In this document: positions 6,749 to 14,560 of the stretch, piece by piece | Numbering within the stretch: position 1 is the stretch's first letter | Layout: each line of letters opens with the position of its first letter | NCBI GenBank assembly: GCA_051439365.1 | Contig: JBFRWC010000481.1 | Coordinates: 1 to 23,136 of the forward strand | Length of the DNA: 23,136 nt | Reading direction: 5' to 3' | Origin: JAAHGY01 sp051439365 | GTDB lineage: Bacteria; Cyanobacteriota; Cyanobacteriia; CAKZMO01 | Translations under genes and position numbers: made by a program | Notes under the pieces: generated by a model | Database searches by the model: none | What the model saw: only the letters and a program-made list of their open reading frames with translations | Told to the model about the DNA's origin: nothing

Positions 6749-7564
6749 TTAAACCACCTTAGTCTCCATAATCCAAGTTTGATGTGCCCAACTGCCGTTC
6801 GTGTCATACTGGCGAATCAGCCGCAGTCTCGTTGTGGGACTGGTCAGCCAGCCCAACTCACAGCCAAAGGCCGTGCGGGATTGGAGCTGTTGGGGGCACA
6901 GAGAGGATCCCCCGTTGGGCACCAGCAATAGTTGATAATCGAGGCTGTCTTGCGTCAACAGCAACCGAGAACCGCTGAGTTTGGCCTCCCATGGCTGAGA
7001 GTCTGATCCGATCCGCCCCATTTGCCCCATGCCGAGCGATCGCGCTGTAATCACCGTTTCAGTCTCAATCGGATCAGCGATGTACCAGTCCCGAAAATAG
7101 GTCACAGCCTGTCCACGCCAAGTTCCCACCAGTTGATCAACCGAGAGGGGCGATCGCACTTCGGGTTCCTGTCCTTCCCTAATTTCGCGGATTAGGACCA
7201 GTTGATCGATAGCTCCCCCCGGTGCAAACAGTTGAACCAGCCGCAAACGAGCGTTGGGTAGCGTTAGTCCGAACTCGGTCCCAAATTTGGCCAAACGATT
7301 CCATTGGACCGACCCCTTTGTAAACGACCCATCCTCACAAAATAGACTCGCTTGGTTGATACTCTTAAACTCGGTCTTTGTGTCTTGGGGCGGGGCATCT
7401 TGGGGATAGCGAGTCACCTGAAAACGGGCACTGGTGGCACTGGTGCGTTCTAAGCTTAGACGGGATGGGGTATCGCTGACGACTGTGCCATCGGGGGTTA
7501 AGCTGGTGAAACTTCCGAGCCAAGTCCCCTCATTTTTAAATAAGTTATCCCATAGATTCGACAT
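6749..7564 (-). CDS. DUF3598 family protein (calycin-like, cyanobacterial)
   Basis: The 271-aa protein begins 'MSNLWDNLFKNEGTWLGSFTSLTPDG', the characteristic start of DUF3598 proteins in cyanobacteria and plants. It appears to have two halves, each starting with a 'GTW.G' signature: 'NEGTWLGSFTSL' near residue 12 and 'LVGTWRGQAVTYF' near residue 145. Alternating beta-strand segments with little helix follow, consistent with a lipocalin/calycin-type barrel. There is no signal peptide or membrane segment, so it is probably cytosolic. The biochemical function of the family is not established as far as I know. A pigment or lipophilic ligand is a fold-based guess only. Three 15-bp tandem repeats lie 9 to 54 bp upstream of the start and may be regulatory. 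Confidence 0.75.
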   Translation of the reverse strand: MSNLWDNLFKNEGTWLGSFTSLTPDGTVVSDTPSRLSLERTSATSARFQVTRYPQDAPPQDTKTEFKSINQASLFCEDGSFTKGSVQWNRLAKFGTEFGLTLPNARLRLVQLFAPGGAIDQLVLIREIREGQEPEVRSPLSVDQLVGTWRGQAVTYFRDWYIADPIETETVITARSLGMGQMGRIGSDSQPWEAKLSGSRLLLTQDSLDYQLLLVPNGGSSLCPQQLQSRTAFGCELGWLTSPTTRLRLIRQYDTNGSWAHQTWIMETKVV

Positions 7565-7573
7565 ATTTCATCA

Positions 7574-7618
7574 TTGGCGTGACGGTAATTAGCGTGATGG
7601 TAAGTGGGATGACCGTAA
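7574..7618. repeat. Three imperfect 15-bp tandem repeats upstream of the DUF3598 gene
   Basis: TTGGCGTGACGGTAA (7574-7588), TTAGCGTGATGGTAA (7589-7603) and GTGGGATGACCGTAA (7604-7618) are directly adjacent. Copies 1 and 2 match at 13 of 15 positions; copy 3 is more diverged. They end 9 bp from the start codon of the minus-strand DUF3598 gene, so they could be a regulator-binding array or lie in its 5' UTR. Confidence 0.6.
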
Positions 7619-7663
7619 GCAGGGCGATCGCAAAGCTAGCGTACCATGAGCCGATCCCCCAAG

Positions 7664-7694
7664 CACCAGAAAACCCCCACCAACAGCAGGGGTT
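7664..7694 (-). terminator. Rho-independent terminator of the 40-aa gene
   Basis: Read on the minus strand: AACCCC, an 11-nt loop (TGCTGTTGGTG), GGGGTT, then a T-rich run TTCT. The stem is 7689-7694 with 7672-7677. It begins 47 bp after the stop codon of the small minus-strand gene at 7742-7864 and separates it from the DUF3598 gene. Confidence 0.6.
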
Positions 7695-7741
7695 CAGTGT
7701 TCCTCAAACTCTAAAACGGAAACAGAATAAACTCACACAAA

Positions 7742-7864
7742 CTAGCCTTTAACCACGCGATTGAATAGCGCAATTCCCCGGTAGGTTTCCTTCACGGTTC
7801 CGGGCTTGGTTTGCTTCTTGGTGGATACGATGTCGTGCTTGATGCCGCGATAGTTCATAGTCAT
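7742..7864 (-). CDS. 40-aa small basic protein with two YRG motifs (DUF4278-like?)
   Basis: The ATG at 7864 opens a frame for 'MTMNYRGIKHDIVSTKKQTK' plus 'PGTVKETYRGIALFNRVVKG' and then TAG. GGAGG sits 7 bp before the ATG, one of the strongest ribosome sites in this window, and a terminator-like hairpin follows the stop, so this small frame is very likely translated. The product is basic (Lys/Arg-rich) with no membrane segment. It has two 'YRG' motifs about 24 residues apart. Spaced YRG motifs are typical of the small cyanobacterial DUF4278 proteins, but the intervening sequence does not match what I remember of that family, so the link is tentative. It is a single-gene unit between the DUF3598 gene and the nuclease gene. 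Function unknown. Confidence 0.6.
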   Translation of the reverse strand: MTMNYRGIKHDIVSTKKQTKPGTVKETYRGIALFNRVVKG

Positions 7865-7935
7865 GGATTTGCCTCCAAAAGGTATTGTGTAGTTCGGTCA
7901 GAGGCGCGTTCCTTCGGAAAAATTCCTACTCCCGT

Positions 7936-7952
7936 CTTTCCAGCATGGAAAG
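7936..7952. other. Small inverted repeat upstream of the 40-aa gene
   Basis: CTTTCC and GGAAAG flank AGCAT, giving a perfect 6-bp stem. It lies 72-88 bp upstream of the 40-aa gene's start codon in a 281-bp gap (7865-8145) otherwise without recognisable features apart from HIP1 sites. It could be an operator or a 5' UTR hairpin; function unknown. Confidence 0.3.
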
Positions 7953-8145
7953 ATGAACGATTTACTTTCTGTATTCATTGTTACTGTTTTCTCGCAAAAT
8001 TGCAAGGGTTGGCGGTAAACGATGTGAGCAAGTGATGATAATGGCAGGCGATCGCCCACTCAAATACCAGTGTTCCATTATGCTGGCGGTGTGAGTGGAT
8101 GGGGCGATCGCGTTTGCTCACAACTGAACCTATCGAGTACAAGCA

Positions 8146-11100
8146 CTAGCCAACCTGCCCAAGCACGTTGATCGAGTTCATTTGGTCCAGTTGCATCAGC
8201 TTTTTGGCGATAAATCGAGGCAATTGCCGCTTGCTGCTGACGCGAGGGTAACGCATCGGCCAATAAGTCAGGATATCGTCGTGGGGATAGAGCAACGCAT
8301 AATCAGCCCCGTTATCGTACCAGGAGCGATTTTCGGTTTGGGGCAGATAGCTCTCTGCCGCCGTGCCCTCAGCGACCAGCAACGAATGCTGGTGCAGTTG
8401 AATATGGTAATAGGTGAACGGTTCAGTGGGAGTCGTTTTGAGAATAGAGCAATGATTCACCAAGGCTCCCGCATTGATCAACAATCCCTCAAACAACAGC
8501 GCATGATCCGGGGACACATATAAATCACGCTGGGGTTGTTGATGACCCAGCGCCCCGGCTTTGACCAAGATTGGATAGCCCCGCAAAGGATTGACCACTT
8601 GGGCTGGTTCAACCGTTTGGCGACCGATCCATTTGATGGGGACGGCTTCCCCTGCTGCGGTGAGGACGCGATCGCCAATATTGAGCGTTTCCACTGGGAC
8701 ATCACCATTGGGAGTCAGAATATGAGTGCCCGTCACAAAGCACTCGATATTGGTCACACTCACGGTTTGATCCGGCACCGCATCAAATGAGCCATCACTG
8801 ACAGCCTTATCCACCCCCACAGTCACATCGACGATTTGGTCAGTATCGGCAATGCCATCGTCCACTCCGGTCACTGTCACCGTCTGGGGATTATTCCAAT
8901 CGTCAGGGGTGAATAGCAGTTGCGCGGCTGAAACCGTGACTTCATCGGTATCAGCGCTGGTGATCGTCAATTCCACATTGGTGGTGGGCCGTCGATCCAG
9001 CACGACGGTGAAGGTATCCGTTAGGCCGGATTCATCGACAACGGTGTCGTCGTTCGTTTCAGTGATGATAAAGCTGCTGCGGCCCAAGGCTAAGCCAATT
9101 ACCAAGGGGTCATGATCTGAAGAGCGGTAGGGAACACCCCCGTTGAAGATGCTAACATCCCGGTTAAAATCCGTGTTGTAGTCGATGGCATCGGGTTCAT
9201 CGGCGTTGATATGCCATTCGGTCGCGCCTGTGACTTGGGCCAAAAGGCTGGCATTAGCAAGGCTATAGTCTAGGGTTCCGGTCTGACCCTCAAAGACAAA
9301 AGAGCGCGAGGCTGACCCGACAAAGGTAGCGGCCAGGTTAGTGTAACCTTCACTTTCTAAAGTGGTAATGGGGTCTTCTTTCGCATAGGCATTGAGATCC
9401 CCCAAAATCAGAAAATCACTATCACCACTGCCGGTTGGGTCGGTCTCCAGCCAGTCTGCAAGGGCTTGAGCGGCTTTGGTGCGGGTATCGTTCCAGTAGC
9501 CTTGACCATCAAGCTGGTCGTTGTCCGGATCGGCAGGATTATCGGGAACCCCATCGTTGTCGTTATCCAGGCCGGAGTCACCCTTGGATTTGAAGTGGTT
9601 GATGACGGCGGTGAATGTTTCACCTGTGTTGGTCTCTTCAAAGGTTTGGGCAAGGGCAGCTCGGTTGCGAGATTCACCCGTGTTATTGGGGTCCAGGAAG
9701 TCATTACTCTCCAAGATGGCGGCATTGCCGACTAACCCAACGGTGTCAGGCTTGTAGATAAACCCAACGGCGATCGCATCATCTCCAACAAACTGTGGTC
9801 CCGGCTTAACCCAATCATAGATGTCAGTTCCAATCACCACATTGAGCTGATCCACCAACTGCTTAATGGCATTACCTGGAGATGTATCCAGAAAGTCATT
9901 CTCTAGCTCTACCAGGCCAACCACATCCGCATCCATTGCCTGGAGTGTAGAAACAAGCTTATCAAGCTGGCGGCCAAACTCAACAGCATTGTCTGCGCCA
10001 CGGGGATCATTGTTATTGGCCGTTCGATTGCCGTTTTCATCCAACGTGGCAAAAAAGTTGAGCACATTGAGGCTCGCCACCTTGAGCGTCCCGCCCACCT
10101 CGTCAGGTTCCTCTGAGCGAGGATTGGCCTTGGTAAAGGTATTCTCGCCATCCACGGTGGAGCGCACCCGCCACGTCGCTCCACTGGCAGCATTCCCAGC
10201 CCACTGATAGCTGAGGACTCCAGACAGATCATCGAGGGTGTCCCCCATGCGAATGTCAGTGAGGGTACTAAAGCTGGGGCCAAAACCATCCAAGTTCCCG
10301 ATCGCCGCATTCTGTTCGCTTAAACCATCATCATAGGTGATAGTGCGATCGCCAATGCTTTCCAAATGGGCCGCATATCCTGCCACATCAGGGGCATTGG
10401 TTTGGGTAAACTGCTCTAGCCGTCCCCCTTGGCTCAGCTTAATCTCGTTAAAGCGATCGAGTTGGAACATCTCCGTGATCGTCAGCGGTTGGTCAAACGT
10501 AACCCGCATGCCTTCAAAGGCTTCTAGATCAGGCTGGAAGTCGCCGTCTTGGCTAATGCTAGTGGTAGCAGTAGGCAGGGAGACAGTGGCGGGGGTGGGT
10601 AAGGTATTGCCGGAACTGATGACCGTAATGTCGGTGAGGGTATCCAGTCGGGTTTCGCCAAAAGATTCTGCCACTGTCCCGGTAATCTGCACCAAGTCGC
10701 CCAGGTTAACATCAGTGGTGGTGTTTCCTCCCTCAAAAATAAAAATGCCCTCGGAGGTGAGGACACTACCATCGGCATCGGGATCTTCTTCTTGGACATA
10801 GAAGCCGCTTAAATTCCGGCCTGTATCACTATCGCCGTCTTGAAAGTCCCCAACGACGATCGCCTCAATCGTTACGGTCTGGCCCACAAGCGCACTGGTG
10901 TCCGTGTTGCCCTGAATCCCATGAATCTTGGTGATGGGGCTGGTAGCAACAGTATGGCTGCCCAAACCCGTAAACGTGTCTGAAGCAAAACGATCCCACT
11001 CCGTGGAAGCATCAAAGGCATTATCGGCATCGCTGTCCCCAGCCGTGATAGAAGATTGCCGACGTAACGTTACGTTAGCCCCCCCTCCGGGCCAAGAAGA

Positions 11101-11448
11101 ACCTGGATCGGTGCCGATTTGACCCAACGCATCAATGACGACACCATTTTTTCTCAGGACAATCGTGTCATCACCATTAAAGTTAATCACAAAACTATTC
11201 TGGACATCGGCCTCGGCAAGAATACTGGCATCCGCAGAACCGTGGGCCAAAACGAAAACATCCCCATCCGCAATGGTGCCTGTGAGATTGAGGGTTTGAT
11301 TGGGGGAACTGGCTCCATTGAAATAGACTTCTAAGGTATACCCACCTGCTTCCAGGTCAATTGCTGCGCCCGTGCCATTAAAAATCTCGATCGCTTTATT
11401 AAAGCTACTGCCCTCAACATATTCAGAAATAAATAGATCCGTTGCCAT
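8146..11448 (-). CDS. ExeM/NucH-type extracellular nuclease with C-terminal Hint autoprocessing domain
   Basis: Predicted 1100-aa secreted protein. Domains: lamin-tail-like region at about 1-125 ('LFISEYVEGSSFNKAIEIFN'); OB-fold-like region at about 150-260; endonuclease/exonuclease/phosphatase domain at about 450-780; Calx-beta-like domain at about 790-900 ('LLFTPDDWNNPQTVTVTGVDD'); Hint domain from Cys903 ('CFVTGTHILTPNGDVPVETL', 'YVSPDHALLFEGLLI', 'LLVAEGTAAESYL'). Nuclease catalytic residues are visible: Glu514 and Glu516 ('VELEND'), His618 ('NHFKSKGD'), Asp684 and Asn686 ('GDLNAY'), Asp778 and His779 ('SDHDP'). This predicts a metal-dependent DNase released or anchored by cleavage at Cys903. 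I start at the ATG at 11448 because GGGAG lies 8 bp before it; a GTG two codons upstream is worse placed. No Sec signal peptide is visible, so type I-like export is inferred. A divergent RTX gene lies 371 bp away. HIP1 sites are common. Confidence 0.88.
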   Translation of the reverse strand: MATDLFISEYVEGSSFNKAIEIFNGTGAAIDLEAGGYTLEVYFNGASSPNQTLNLTGTIADGDVFVLAHGSADASILAEADVQNSFVINFNGDDTIVLRKNGVVIDALGQIGTDPGSSWPGGGANVTLRRQSSITAGDSDADNAFDASTEWDRFASDTFTGLGSHTVATSPITKIHGIQGNTDTSALVGQTVTIEAIVVGDFQDGDSDTGRNLSGFYVQEEDPDADGSVLTSEGIFIFEGGNTTTDVNLGDLVQITGTVAESFGETRLDTLTDITVISSGNTLPTPATVSLPTATTSISQDGDFQPDLEAFEGMRVTFDQPLTITEMFQLDRFNEIKLSQGGRLEQFTQTNAPDVAGYAAHLESIGDRTITYDDGLSEQNAAIGNLDGFGPSFSTLTDIRMGDTLDDLSGVLSYQWAGNAASGATWRVRSTVDGENTFTKANPRSEEPDEVGGTLKVASLNVLNFFATLDENGNRTANNNDPRGADNAVEFGRQLDKLVSTLQAMDADVVGLVELENDFLDTSPGNAIKQLVDQLNVVIGTDIYDWVKPGPQFVGDDAIAVGFIYKPDTVGLVGNAAILESNDFLDPNNTGESRNRAALAQTFEETNTGETFTAVINHFKSKGDSGLDNDNDGVPDNPADPDNDQLDGQGYWNDTRTKAAQALADWLETDPTGSGDSDFLILGDLNAYAKEDPITTLESEGYTNLAATFVGSASRSFVFEGQTGTLDYSLANASLLAQVTGATEWHINADEPDAIDYNTDFNRDVSIFNGGVPYRSSDHDPLVIGLALGRSSFIITETNDDTVVDESGLTDTFTVVLDRRPTTNVELTITSADTDEVTVSAAQLLFTPDDWNNPQTVTVTGVDDGIADTDQIVDVTVGVDKAVSDGSFDAVPDQTVSVTNIECFVTGTHILTPNGDVPVETLNIGDRVLTAAGEAVPIKWIGRQTVEPAQVVNPLRGYPILVKAGALGHQQPQRDLYVSPDHALLFEGLLINAGALVNHCSILKTTPTEPFTYYHIQLHQHSLLVAEGTAAESYLPQTENRSWYDNGADYALLYPHDDILTYWPMRYPRVSSKRQLPRFIAKKLMQLDQMNSINVLGQVG

Positions 11449-11819
11449 ACCCACATCTCCCGAATAAAAAGTTCTTCATGTGTTGAGACCACCATTGAGT
11501 TGCTAACCCCCCCAGCAAATTCGTAGCAAATTCGCAAATTTAGTGATGGTGACACGGGCATAGGATTCCCAATTAAGAGATTTTTTTAACAAAAAAGAGG
11601 ATGAAATTTCGGATGATTTTTGACGAGTGCAGCACCAACGTGCTCATTTACGCAGATATCAGGAGGGCGATCGCCACCACACTTTGTACAATGTCAAGCA
11701 AATCCCGTTGATCGCAAGAATAGTTAACGGTTAATACTGACTTAGCGGCCAACACGGGTGGATGAATCGCTGGGTGCCATACCAAGTTTCACATAGCAAT
11801 TTGGATCAAGTGATTTATC
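11449..11819. other. Divergent intergenic region between nuclease and RTX genes
   Basis: This 371-bp spacer must hold the promoters for both large secreted-protein genes. Visible content: GGGAG of the nuclease ribosome site near 11458; the direct repeat AGCAAATTCG at 11514-11523 and 11525-11534; a T-run/A-run stretch at about 11580-11597; one HIP1 site near 11668; and the promoter-like pair listed separately. No open frame here is convincing. Confidence 0.6.
11708..11737 (+). promoter_or_regulatory. Candidate sigma-70-type promoter for the RTX gene
   Basis: TTGATC (11708-11713) and TAATAC (11732-11737) are separated by 18 bp and would give a 5' UTR of roughly 75 nt before the ATG at 11820. 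The spacer and -10 contain the partial palindrome TTAACGGTTAA. This is a consensus match by eye only. Confidence 0.3.
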
Positions 11820-14330
11820 ATGCCTCAGCAAATTATTCCCGTGACGACTGGTGTCATTACTAAAGGTAAGGATACACTCTTTAGCAATAGTTTAGTCTCC
11901 AATATCGCTGTTGGCGAAACCGCTGCTGTCCTCAAAGCAGACTTGATGGCTTCACCATTGGCCAGAGTCACCCAGGGTAACCAGACTATTTTCATTGGTA
12001 CCCGCCAAGCGACCCCCAACAATCAAAATCCGTTTGCGGTTAGTTTTGTTGAGGATACGGTGCAGTGGTTCGTCAAAGACTATGAGACAGGCGGTCCAGA
12101 CGGGCGCGGCCTTGGTTTGATTTGGGATGGCGGCGATGATTTCTACGCTGCGTTTTCCGTGGATGGCGGTGGGAGTGGCCTAGAAAGTCTATCGTCCAAA
12201 GGTTGGATGAAAAGCTATGGTTCAGGCGGCGGGGCAAAAGTAACCGTACTCGCCCGTCTAGATGCGGCTACAGGCTTACAGGACACAGACTTGAGTGGTC
12301 AAGGCACTTTTGTCAGCTCCGTGCTAGGTACCGGGAAAACAAATTCCTTGGCACCGACAGAACTAGGGTTAGATGCCGGTGGGAATATAATTCTCAAGGC
12401 CAATTCCATGTTTGCGCCTCGTGGAGTCAACAAGCAGGCGATGACCGTGGTAGATAGTTCGTCTGGGTCTCCGTTTGAATATGCAATGGTCTTTGATGCT
12501 GATTTGGGGACGGCTAAAGGTGCCCACGCTCTGGGCTGGAATGATCCCAATACTCCCGTCAGCTTTTTCTTTGGCAATGATCAGGCTCCTACGACAACGG
12601 GCCTTGGTCCCGTCACGGTGGCGGAGGATGCGATCGCCCAAACTCTCGACTTGCAGACAGCCTTTAACGATAACGAGGATGCTGCCAATCTGCGTTACTC
12701 CATTCAGACCAATAGCAATCCTGATTGGGTCACAACGGCCATTAATCAAGAGACGGACCAACTCACCCTAAGTTTTGCAGCAGACACCAATGGCACGGCA
12801 AACTTGACGATTCGGGCTATGGATACCACCAGTCAGTACGTGGATACAACCCTGACTGTTCATATCACCGAGGTAAACGATAGTCCTAGCTTCACCCTAT
12901 CCGGCGATCAGACAGTGGTGGCCAATGCGGGGGCACAGGCGATCGCCAATTTTGTCACCCATCTCAACCCCGGTGGTAGTAGCGACGAATCAGGCCAGAT
13001 TCTCAACTTTAACCTCACGACTGATAATGATGAGCTGTTTAGCATCCAGCCTGCGATCGCCCCCAACGGCAACCTCACCTACACCCCCAACTCCTCCACC
13101 AGTGGCACGGCCACCATCACCGTCACCGCCACCGATAACGGCACCACCAACGGAGCCAATGACCCCCAATCGGCCCCCACTCGTACCTTTGTAATCACCG
13201 TTCACTCCGTTCCTCCACCTGATCCTACGCCCACACCTGATCCAATTCCTACCCCTAATCCCACACCGACACCAGCCCCCATTTCTTCACCTGATCCCAC
13301 ACCGACACCGGACCCCATCTCTTCACCCGCTCCCGATCCAACTTCCGAACCGAGTCCCACACCCAACTCGTTGCCGAATTCTAATCCCACGCCTGGACCC
13401 AACCCAACCCCTAATTCCGTTCCCGATGCCTTCCTCTCTCCTGACTCTGATCCTAATTCTGATTCAATTTTTCCATCGGTTGAACCTGATGTCATTTCCC
13501 CTGATGCCGCCAACTTAACGGCACCACAATCACCACAGCCAACAGATTCACCACCCCCACCGATCGCCCAAAACAGAGATGATAGTGCCGTGGAAAATCC
13601 ATTAGGCATCGCCCCTCCAGGGGTTATTTCCCGAAAACTAGCTGAAACGGTGACGGCACGGGGCACATTTGATGACGATGTGCTGCGAGGTACGTCTCAG
13701 GCCGATTGGATTGTGGGTGGAGCAGGTAATGACGTTATTGTCAGCGGGTCCGCATCTAATCGCTTTGGCCAGGATCAACTATTTGGCAATGGGGGACGCG
13801 ATCGCCTCCGAGGGGGCAATGGCCCAGATGTCCTCAATGGCGGGGCTGGACGCGATCGCCTCCAGGGAGGCAAGGGTCAAGACTGGTTGACAGGTGGGAC
13901 CGGAGGCGATCGCCTCTGGGGCGGCAAAAATCGGGATATTTTAGAAGGCGGGGCTGGACGCGATCGCCTTGCCGGACAAACGGGCAACGATATTCTCAAT
14001 GGTGGTGCAGGCAAGGATCTTTTGCTAGGGGGAAATGGTCGAAATACCTTTGTTTATGATCGGCTAACTGATGGGGGCGATCGCATTCGCGGATTCAATC
14101 CCAACAGAGATAGGATTGACCTCTCTGGTATTTTCGCCGATGCTGCCTTTGCGGGTGGGACAGACTTTCAACGAGTTAACCCATTTGTTCAACTGGTGGA
14201 AGCCAACGGTAGTACTCAGGTCCGCCTTGACGCTGATGGGAATGGTCCGGGAAGCACAACCCTCACCCTAGCGATTCTTCAGGGAACAACTGGTGTGACC
14301 ACTGAAAATATTGTGATCAGTGATCAATGA
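11820..14330 (+). CDS. Modular RTX protein: cadherin-like domains, Pro-rich linker, hemolysin-type calcium-binding repeats
   Basis: The 836-aa protein has no Sec signal peptide. Residues 1-255 form a Gly/Asp-rich unit of unknown family ('FVSSVLGTGKTNSL', 'GGNIILKANSMFAPRGVNKQ'). Two cadherin/VCBS-like beta domains follow, at about 256-355 ('VTVAEDAIAQTLDLQTAFND', 'HITEVNDSPSF') and 356-462 ('GNLTYTPNSSTSGTATITVT'). Residues about 463-580 are a Pro/Thr/Asp/Ser linker of DPTPTP type. RTX nonapeptides run from about 615 to 742 ('GGAGNDVIVSG', 'GGAGRDRLQGG', 'GAGKDLLLGGNG'), followed by an RTX C-terminal region ending 'TTGVTTENIVISDQ'. This is the layout of a type I-secreted protein that folds on binding extracellular calcium. 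The probable role is cell-surface adhesion or matrix; no enzymatic domain is recognised. The start has no clear ribosome site. It is divergent from the nuclease gene. No type I transporter gene is in the window. Confidence 0.85.
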   Translation: MPQQIIPVTTGVITKGKDTLFSNSLVSNIAVGETAAVLKADLMASPLARVTQGNQTIFIGTRQATPNNQNPFAVSFVEDTVQWFVKDYETGGPDGRGLGLIWDGGDDFYAAFSVDGGGSGLESLSSKGWMKSYGSGGGAKVTVLARLDAATGLQDTDLSGQGTFVSSVLGTGKTNSLAPTELGLDAGGNIILKANSMFAPRGVNKQAMTVVDSSSGSPFEYAMVFDADLGTAKGAHALGWNDPNTPVSFFFGNDQAPTTTGLGPVTVAEDAIAQTLDLQTAFNDNEDAANLRYSIQTNSNPDWVTTAINQETDQLTLSFAADTNGTANLTIRAMDTTSQYVDTTLTVHITEVNDSPSFTLSGDQTVVANAGAQAIANFVTHLNPGGSSDESGQILNFNLTTDNDELFSIQPAIAPNGNLTYTPNSSTSGTATITVTATDNGTTNGANDPQSAPTRTFVITVHSVPPPDPTPTPDPIPTPNPTPTPAPISSPDPTPTPDPISSPAPDPTSEPSPTPNSLPNSNPTPGPNPTPNSVPDAFLSPDSDPNSDSIFPSVEPDVISPDAANLTAPQSPQPTDSPPPPIAQNRDDSAVENPLGIAPPGVISRKLAETVTARGTFDDDVLRGTSQADWIVGGAGNDVIVSGSASNRFGQDQLFGNGGRDRLRGGNGPDVLNGGAGRDRLQGGKGQDWLTGGTGGDRLWGGKNRDILEGGAGRDRLAGQTGNDILNGGAGKDLLLGGNGRNTFVYDRLTDGGDRIRGFNPNRDRIDLSGIFADAAFAGGTDFQRVNPFVQLVEANGSTQVRLDADGNGPGSTTLTLAILQGTTGVTTENIVISDQ
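13798..14084. repeat. HIP1 octamers phased inside the RTX repeat array
   Basis: GCGATCGC occurs at 13798, 13852, 13906, 13960 and 14077. The first three steps are exactly 54 bp (two nonapeptides) and the last is 117 bp (thirteen nonapeptide thirds, still in frame). Each encodes the R-D-R or G-D-R of 'GRDRL' or 'GDRL/I', so the repeat protein and the octamer share a period. Confidence 0.9.
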
Positions 14331-14437
14331 TGAGTCATCACGGATAGGCTACGTAAAGATTAAGTAATTGTTAATAACGAACGGTTCCTTCAACCCTCTT
14401 TCGCTTACCATATCCAACAACCTCAAATGGGCTAGCG

Positions 14438-14461
14438 CCCCTAACCTTAAAAAAGTTGGGG
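14438..14461 (+). terminator. Hairpin downstream of the RTX gene
   Basis: CCCC-T-AAC (14438-14445) pairs with GTTGGGG (14455-14461) as a 7-bp stem with one bulged T and an A-rich loop. It lies about 108 bp after the RTX stop. There is no T-run on the plus strand, so it is a weak terminator candidate or part of the def leader. Confidence 0.3.
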
Positions 14462-14488
14462 TGTCAATGCTCTGTAATTCAACTGCGG

Positions 14489-14502
14489 CCCTGAAATCAG
14501 GG
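14489..14502 (+). other. Perfect inverted repeat in the leader of the def gene
   Basis: CCCTGA-AA-TCAGGG lies 59 bp upstream of the deformylase start codon. It may be an operator half-site pair or, with a 2-nt loop extended to four, a small hairpin. No known binding site is recognised. Confidence 0.35.
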
Positions 14503-14560
14503 TGAATATACGTCTTTGACGCTGCTTAAAATCGCTTTACCACTCAACTTGGAGGTCTAT

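Noticed and set aside
7811..8035. 74-aa plus-strand open frame
   Set aside because: It runs antisense through the 40-aa gene and its ribosome site and has no family resemblance or start signal of its own.
9866..10801. Several 100-150 aa open frames on the strand opposite the nuclease gene
   Set aside because: Ser/Pro-rich antisense shadows of a GC-rich coding region with a complete set of nuclease motifs in the true frame.
8146..11448. Intein inside the nuclease gene
   Set aside because: The Hint region is at the C-terminus with no following extein of recognisable family and no C-terminal His-Asn splice motif, so a hedgehog-type autoprocessing domain fits better than a splicing intein.
13202..13666. 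154-aa minus-strand open frame rich in Gly-Val-Gly-Ser
   Set aside because: It is the antisense of the Pro-rich linker of the RTX gene; repeat bias on one strand keeps the other strand open.
14489..14502. Riboswitch upstream of the deformylase gene
   Set aside because: Only two short stems are visible and none of the conserved cores of known riboswitch classes could be recognised.
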